Below are positions 39,741 to 42,693 of a stretch of DNA of 42,693 nt, in pieces. The position numbers and the translations under genes were made by a program. Source of the stretch: Mogibacterium sp. (GTDB lineage: Bacteria; Bacillota; Clostridia; Peptostreptococcales; Anaerovoracaceae); NCBI GenBank assembly GCA_017505405.1, contig JAFVPI010000120.1, forward strand, positions 1-42,693. Direction: 5' to 3'. Position 1 is the first letter of the stretch. Every line of letters begins with the position of its first letter. The notes beneath the pieces are model-generated. The model was not told the origin of the DNA. It did no database searches and worked only from the letters and a program-made list of their open reading frames with translations.

Positions 39741-41819
39741 CTACGCCCCGATCAGATCTGTCATATTATAAACGCTGATCCCTATTGTTGAAAGATTGTG
39801 TAAAGTAGCAGAAGCAGCAGGTGTGATGATCCCGAATGCTCCCAGCAATATAAGCATTGAGTTGAGTGTTATGATCAATCTGTAATCACCGTCTATCCTT
39901 CGCATCAGCGCTTTGGAAATATCTCTCAGCACAAGCAATTCCCCAAGGTTCTCTGCTTCTATCGTTATGTCCGCGATCTCCCTTGCGATTGCGGCTCCTG
40001 TATTGACAGCTACTCCCGCATCAGCCTCTGAAAGTGCCGGTGAATCATTTATTCCATCGCCTATCATGACAACTTTATGCCCGGCGTTCCTGACGCTTCG
40101 GATAAACCCGGCTTTGTCTTCAGGCAAAACCTCAGAAATGTATTCGTCAACTCCCGTCTTTGCAGCAACATAAGCAGCAGTTTTTTCGCTGTCGCCTGTC
40201 ATCATCACTATGCGGCTGAAGCCTCTGTCTCTGAGCTCATCGATCACCGCCTTAACGCCGTCGCGGACCGGGTCGTCTATGCAGATGACCGCAGCAAGCA
40301 TACCGGCTATTGACAGATAAAGCAAAGAATACTCTTCAGGGAGCTGTTCGAACTTATCTTCCTCTCCGGACGGTATCATGCAGCCTTCATCTTCGAATAT
40401 ATAATGATAGCTTCCTATTGATATCTTCTGCCCTTCTATAAAGCTCGTTATGCCATGCGCGACAACATATTCCACCCGCGAGTGCATCTCTTCATGATTG
40501 AGCCCCCTGATCTTTGCCGCCTCGACTACAGCATTCGCAATAGAGTGCGGATAATGCTCTTCAAGGCAGGCTGCGATCCTCAGCATCTCGTCTTTATTGT
40601 TCCTGCCGAAAGAGATCACATCAACAACAGACGGCGTTGCATCAGTAAGCGTTCCGGTCTTATCGAAAACGATGGTATCGGCATCAGCAACTGCCTCGAG
40701 GAATTTGCCGCCCTTAACCGTTATCTTGTGTCTGCCGCTTTCCCTCATTGCAGAGAGAACTGCCAGCGGCATTGACAGCTTCAAAGCACATGAATAGTCC
40801 ACCATCAGGAATGCCAGCGCGGTCTGTACGTTGCGCGTAAGCACATAGGCTATGATGGTCCCGGCAAGACTGTATGGGACAAGCCTGTCCGCAAGATCCG
40901 CTGCCTTGGATTCGCTTGCGGACTTGAGTTTTTCAGACTCCTCTATCATTCTTACGATACGGTCATATCTGCCGCTGCCGGCTGCCTTATCAACAATGAA
41001 CCGGCATTCGCCCTCTTCAACCACCGTGCCGCCGTATACGTAACTGCCCTCATCCTTTTTGACCGGCATGGATTCTCCGGTCATAGTCTGCTGATTCACC
41101 ATGGCAGTGCCGCTTATGACTTTACCGTCGAGCGGTATCATGTTGCCCATCCGTACGATCACCTCATCACCTGCATTGATATCACTGACAGATATGAGCA
41201 TTTCAGCACCGTCACGGACAATCCAGGCTTTGTCCACATTGAGAGACATCAGTCCGGCCAGATCCTCAACAGACTTTTTATGCGCCCATTCCTCAAGGAG
41301 ATCTCCAATGCTGAGAAGGAACATGACAGCAGACGATGTGTCATGGTCACCTCTTGCAAATGACACTGTGATCGCGGTCGCGTCGAGTACAGCAACACTT
41401 AACCTGCCTTCACCGAGTGCTTTAAGACCTTCCTTCAGATAACCGGCCGCTTTGTTTGCACACCAGAGCACCCTCAGCGGATGCGGCAGCAGAAACATGC
41501 GCATGTATCTGAAGATTATTTTATTTACAAGCCGGTTCTCATAATCACGGTCAGATACCCTGCTGGTGTGCTCGGGAACGAGTGCTCTCGCGCTTTCATC
41601 CTCAAATGCAAACAATGAAAGAGCCTCAGTTACCGCTTCCCTGCTGCAGGTATAATTGATCACCGTATCACAGGTCCGGTCATATACCTTGACATGCTTC
41701 ACACCGGGAACTGCTTTCATGTAATATTCCAGGATGTCCGCCTCTGCAAGACTCATCCTCTCAATATCGGCATGCACTCTGATTCGGCCGCGCGATTCTG
41801 CGCGGACAATAAATCTCAT
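39741..41819 (-). CDS. P1B-type heavy-metal ATPase with SCA membrane motif (FezB-like)
   Basis: A 692-residue metal-pumping P-type ATPase. It has an N-terminal HMA-like fold without CxxC, the actuator TGES, phosphorylation motif DKTGTLTD, the HYPHS nucleotide loop and the hinge GDGINDSPAL. The key membrane motif is SCALKLSMP (Cys344), not CPC, CPH or SPC. I recall SCA-type motifs from the P1B-6 group, which includes the ferrosome protein FezB and is thought to move iron. This points to iron rather than copper or cadmium. The GGAG site is 6 bases before the start; the gene sits between a DUF6110-like protein and an HMA protein. Confidence 0.85.
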   Translation of the reverse strand: MRFIVRAESRGRIRVHADIERMSLAEADILEYYMKAVPGVKHVKVYDRTCDTVINYTCSREAVTEALSLFAFEDESARALVPEHTSRVSDRDYENRLVNKIIFRYMRMFLLPHPLRVLWCANKAAGYLKEGLKALGEGRLSVAVLDATAITVSFARGDHDTSSAVMFLLSIGDLLEEWAHKKSVEDLAGLMSLNVDKAWIVRDGAEMLISVSDINAGDEVIVRMGNMIPLDGKVISGTAMVNQQTMTGESMPVKKDEGSYVYGGTVVEEGECRFIVDKAAGSGRYDRIVRMIEESEKLKSASESKAADLADRLVPYSLAGTIIAYVLTRNVQTALAFLMVDYSCALKLSMPLAVLSAMRESGRHKITVKGGKFLEAVADADTIVFDKTGTLTDATPSVVDVISFGRNNKDEMLRIAACLEEHYPHSIANAVVEAAKIRGLNHEEMHSRVEYVVAHGITSFIEGQKISIGSYHYIFEDEGCMIPSGEEDKFEQLPEEYSLLYLSIAGMLAAVICIDDPVRDGVKAVIDELRDRGFSRIVMMTGDSEKTAAYVAAKTGVDEYISEVLPEDKAGFIRSVRNAGHKVVMIGDGINDSPALSEADAGVAVNTGAAIAREIADITIEAENLGELLVLRDISKALMRRIDGDYRLIITLNSMLILLGAFGIITPAASATLHNLSTIGISVYNMTDLIGA

Positions 41820-41834
41820 AAGCGTCTCCGTTCC

Positions 41835-42149
41835 TTAATTATCTGCCTTCTTAGCGGTTTTTTTCGCAGCTTTCTTTACGCTGCTTGTATCTTCTATTAT
41901 TTCAACGTCAAAGTCAGGGCCAAGCACTCTATCCTCGTTAAGCTCTACAGCCTCGGCATAGATATCTCCGCATCCTTCTCTTACAGCCGTAACGCTGCTG
42001 AGAACATCATCTCTGCAGCGAAGTCCGAAAGCAGTAGCCTGAACGTATGCTTTGTGCGCTGTTTTTCCCGCAAGAATCTCTATACCCTTTGTCGCAAAGA
42101 GCATTCCACCCACGAAAAGCCCTGCATGACTCCATTTCCATATACTCAT
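41835..42149 (-). CDS. DUF6110-like small membrane protein
   Basis: A 104-residue protein. The first 30 residues contain a Gly-rich membrane segment (SHAGLFVGGMLFATKGIEIL), then a soluble part with three conserved-looking Cys (LRCRDDV, REGCGDIY) and a Lys/Ala-rich tail ending in KKAAKKTAKKADN. I recognise it as DUF6110-like, a family often beside this type of P-type ATPase. The start at 42149 follows AAAGGAGG; the longer frame to 42236 overlaps the upstream microprotein. It may correspond to the small membrane protein of ferrosome loci; this is inference. Confidence 0.75.
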   Translation of the reverse strand: MSIWKWSHAGLFVGGMLFATKGIEILAGKTAHKAYVQATAFGLRCRDDVLSSVTAVREGCGDIYAEAVELNEDRVLGPDFDVEIIEDTSSVKKAAKKTAKKADN

Positions 42150-42178
42150 TTCGTTCCTCCTTTGGTTCTCTGATCCGA

Positions 42179-42259
42179 CTAGATTTTCTTTCTGCCTGTA
42201 TACATAGTCATCAGCATGCAGAATACTGTTGCCCATGCCCAGGATCTGTGTTTTTTCAT
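42179..42259 (-). CDS. 26-residue microprotein heading the metal operon
   Basis: A short ORF starting at ATG 42259, with AGGAGGG 7 bases upstream, and ending in TAG 42179-42181. The peptide begins MKKHRSWAWATVF, has a short hydrophobic core (about residues 8-20) and ends GRKKI, so basic ends flank a possible membrane segment. It lies 29 bases upstream of the DUF6110-like start. The good ribosome binding site and position argue for real translation. Its role is unknown. Confidence 0.6.
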   Translation of the reverse strand: MKKHRSWAWATVFCMLMTMYTGRKKI

Positions 42260-42284
42260 TTTGAATACCCTCCTGACAGTCTTT

Positions 42285-42318
42285 ATAAGTTAACAGGTCG
42301 CTTGTTGCGTTAACTTAT
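42285..42318. promoter_or_regulatory. 10-bp inverted repeat at the metal operon promoter
   Basis: ATAAGTTAAC (42285-42294) and GTTAACTTAT (42309-42318) are perfect inverted copies 14 bases apart. A TATAAA box on the minus strand overlaps the inner end (about 42283-42288). A second, tighter GTTAAC-ACT-GTTAAC lies at 42422-42436. These look like operator sites of a metal-responsive regulator. Confidence 0.65.
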
Positions 42319-42334
42319 CTCAAAAAAAGCCGAC

Positions 42335-42360
42335 TGCCTGCCCCTCGAAAAGGGCAGGCA
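42335..42360 (-). terminator. Terminator-like hairpin after the ABC exporter
   Basis: TGCCTGCCC / GGGCAGGCA, 9-bp stem with 8-base loop. On the minus strand the T-run (CTTTTTTT) begins about 7 bases after the stem. It probably ends the ABC exporter transcript, or attenuates read-through into the metal operon. Confidence 0.6.
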
Positions 42361-42421
42361 ATTCTGTATTCCTCTACAAAAATACCACTCGTAGACGCTT
42401 TAGTCCACCCGGTTAAGTAAA

Positions 42422-42436
42422 GTTAACACTGTTAAC
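42422..42436. promoter_or_regulatory. GTTAAC palindrome downstream of the ABC exporter
   Basis: GTTAAC-ACT-GTTAAC, four bases from the ABC gene stop and sharing the GTTAAC core of the repeat at 42285-42318. It may be an upstream binding site for the same regulator. Confidence 0.45.
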
Positions 42437-42439
42437 ATT

Positions 42440-42693
42440 TTACGCTGTGATGCTCCACGCAGCGCTGTCTCTCTGCAGCTCTGACATATGTCTGAATATC
42501 CCGTTTTCCTTAGCAAACAATTCCTTCGGACTTCCGCATTCGGCCACTCTGCCGTCATTAAGAACAACTATCTTATCTGCAGCTTCCACAGTACGCATCC
42601 TGTGAGCTATCACAAGCACAGTCTTGTTGGCAAGCAGTCTCGACAGCGCACCCTGCACTTTTGTCTCATTCTCGACATCAAGAGAAGCTGTAG
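42440..42693 (-). CDS. ABC exporter, C-terminal end of the ATPase domain (partial)
   Basis: The frame enters from the right window edge. The visible part, about 84 codons, reads TASLDVENETKVQGALSRL (D-loop region), then VLVIAHRMRTV (H-loop) and a C-terminal KELFAKENGIF. This is the end of a nucleotide-binding domain of the exporter type fused to a membrane domain. The apparent GTG start at 42658 is internal, not a start. The substrate is unknown; its neighbourhood suggests metal or siderophore-related transport, but only by position. Confidence 0.85.
   Translation of the reverse strand, partial: TASLDVENETKVQGALSRLLANKTVLVIAHRMRTVEAADKIVVLNDGRVAECGSPKELFAKENGIFRHMSELQRDSAAWSITA

Overview
This window looks like the chromosome of an anaerobic Gram-positive bacterium of the class Clostridia. 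The evidence is indirect: consensus AGGAGG ribosome binding sites before most genes, sigma-A promoters, low-to-mid GC, ferrous-iron uptake (FeoA, FeoB and a FeoB-associated Cys-rich protein), a mannitol-type PTS, an amino-acid-degrading tyrosine phenol-lyase and an iron-sulfur flavoprotein. A family-level placement would be a guess. No rRNA gene, complete tRNA or CRISPR array was seen.

Positions 1-4112 are the right end of an integrated mobile element. It has the start of a MobA/MobL relaxase, an inverted-repeat region that is a plausible oriT, a RepA-like AAA helicase, a small helix-turn-helix protein, about 600 bases of non-coding DNA with its own consensus promoter and terminator, a tyrosine integrase, and then the displaced 3' end of a tRNA gene followed by a terminator. 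This tRNA piece marks the attachment site, so everything to its right is read as host chromosome.

Positions 4152-11309 hold an MFS transporter, peptidase T, and a seven-gene leftward operon for methionine sulfoxide repair (fRMsr, MsrA), tRNA editing (YbaK type), a DMT transporter, two DUF proteins and a sirtuin. Positions 11371-13064 hold the most interesting locus: a tyrosine phenol-lyase gene preceded by a 24-codon leader ORF with six Tyr codons in a row, alternative RNA stems and an intrinsic terminator. This is the layout of transcription attenuation. Positions 13153-16913 carry a radical SAM-GNAT-CooC operon and a GNAT-methyltransferase fusion.

Positions 17072-19802 are the feo iron-uptake operon with a clear promoter and overlapping palindromes. 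Positions 19994-21228 are two overlapping hydrolase genes. Positions 21412-25685 form a sugar or sugar-alcohol operon (SorE-like dehydrogenase, DeoR regulator, mannitol-family PTS IICBA). Then come an iron-sulfur flavoprotein, a class A penicillin-binding protein interrupted by an in-frame stop, a LysR regulator divergent from a YgjV-family protein, and a TetR-controlled MFS plus ABC efflux operon with matching operators in both promoters.

Positions 35846-39146 hold a deaminase, a polyamine-acetyltransferase-like GNAT, a decayed adenylation-domain fragment, and an amidohydrolase with a small partner. The right end (39351-42259) is a metal operon: a 26-residue microprotein, a DUF6110-like protein, a P1B ATPase with an SCA membrane motif and an HMA-domain protein. 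It resembles ferrosome (Fez) loci. The window ends inside an ABC exporter gene.
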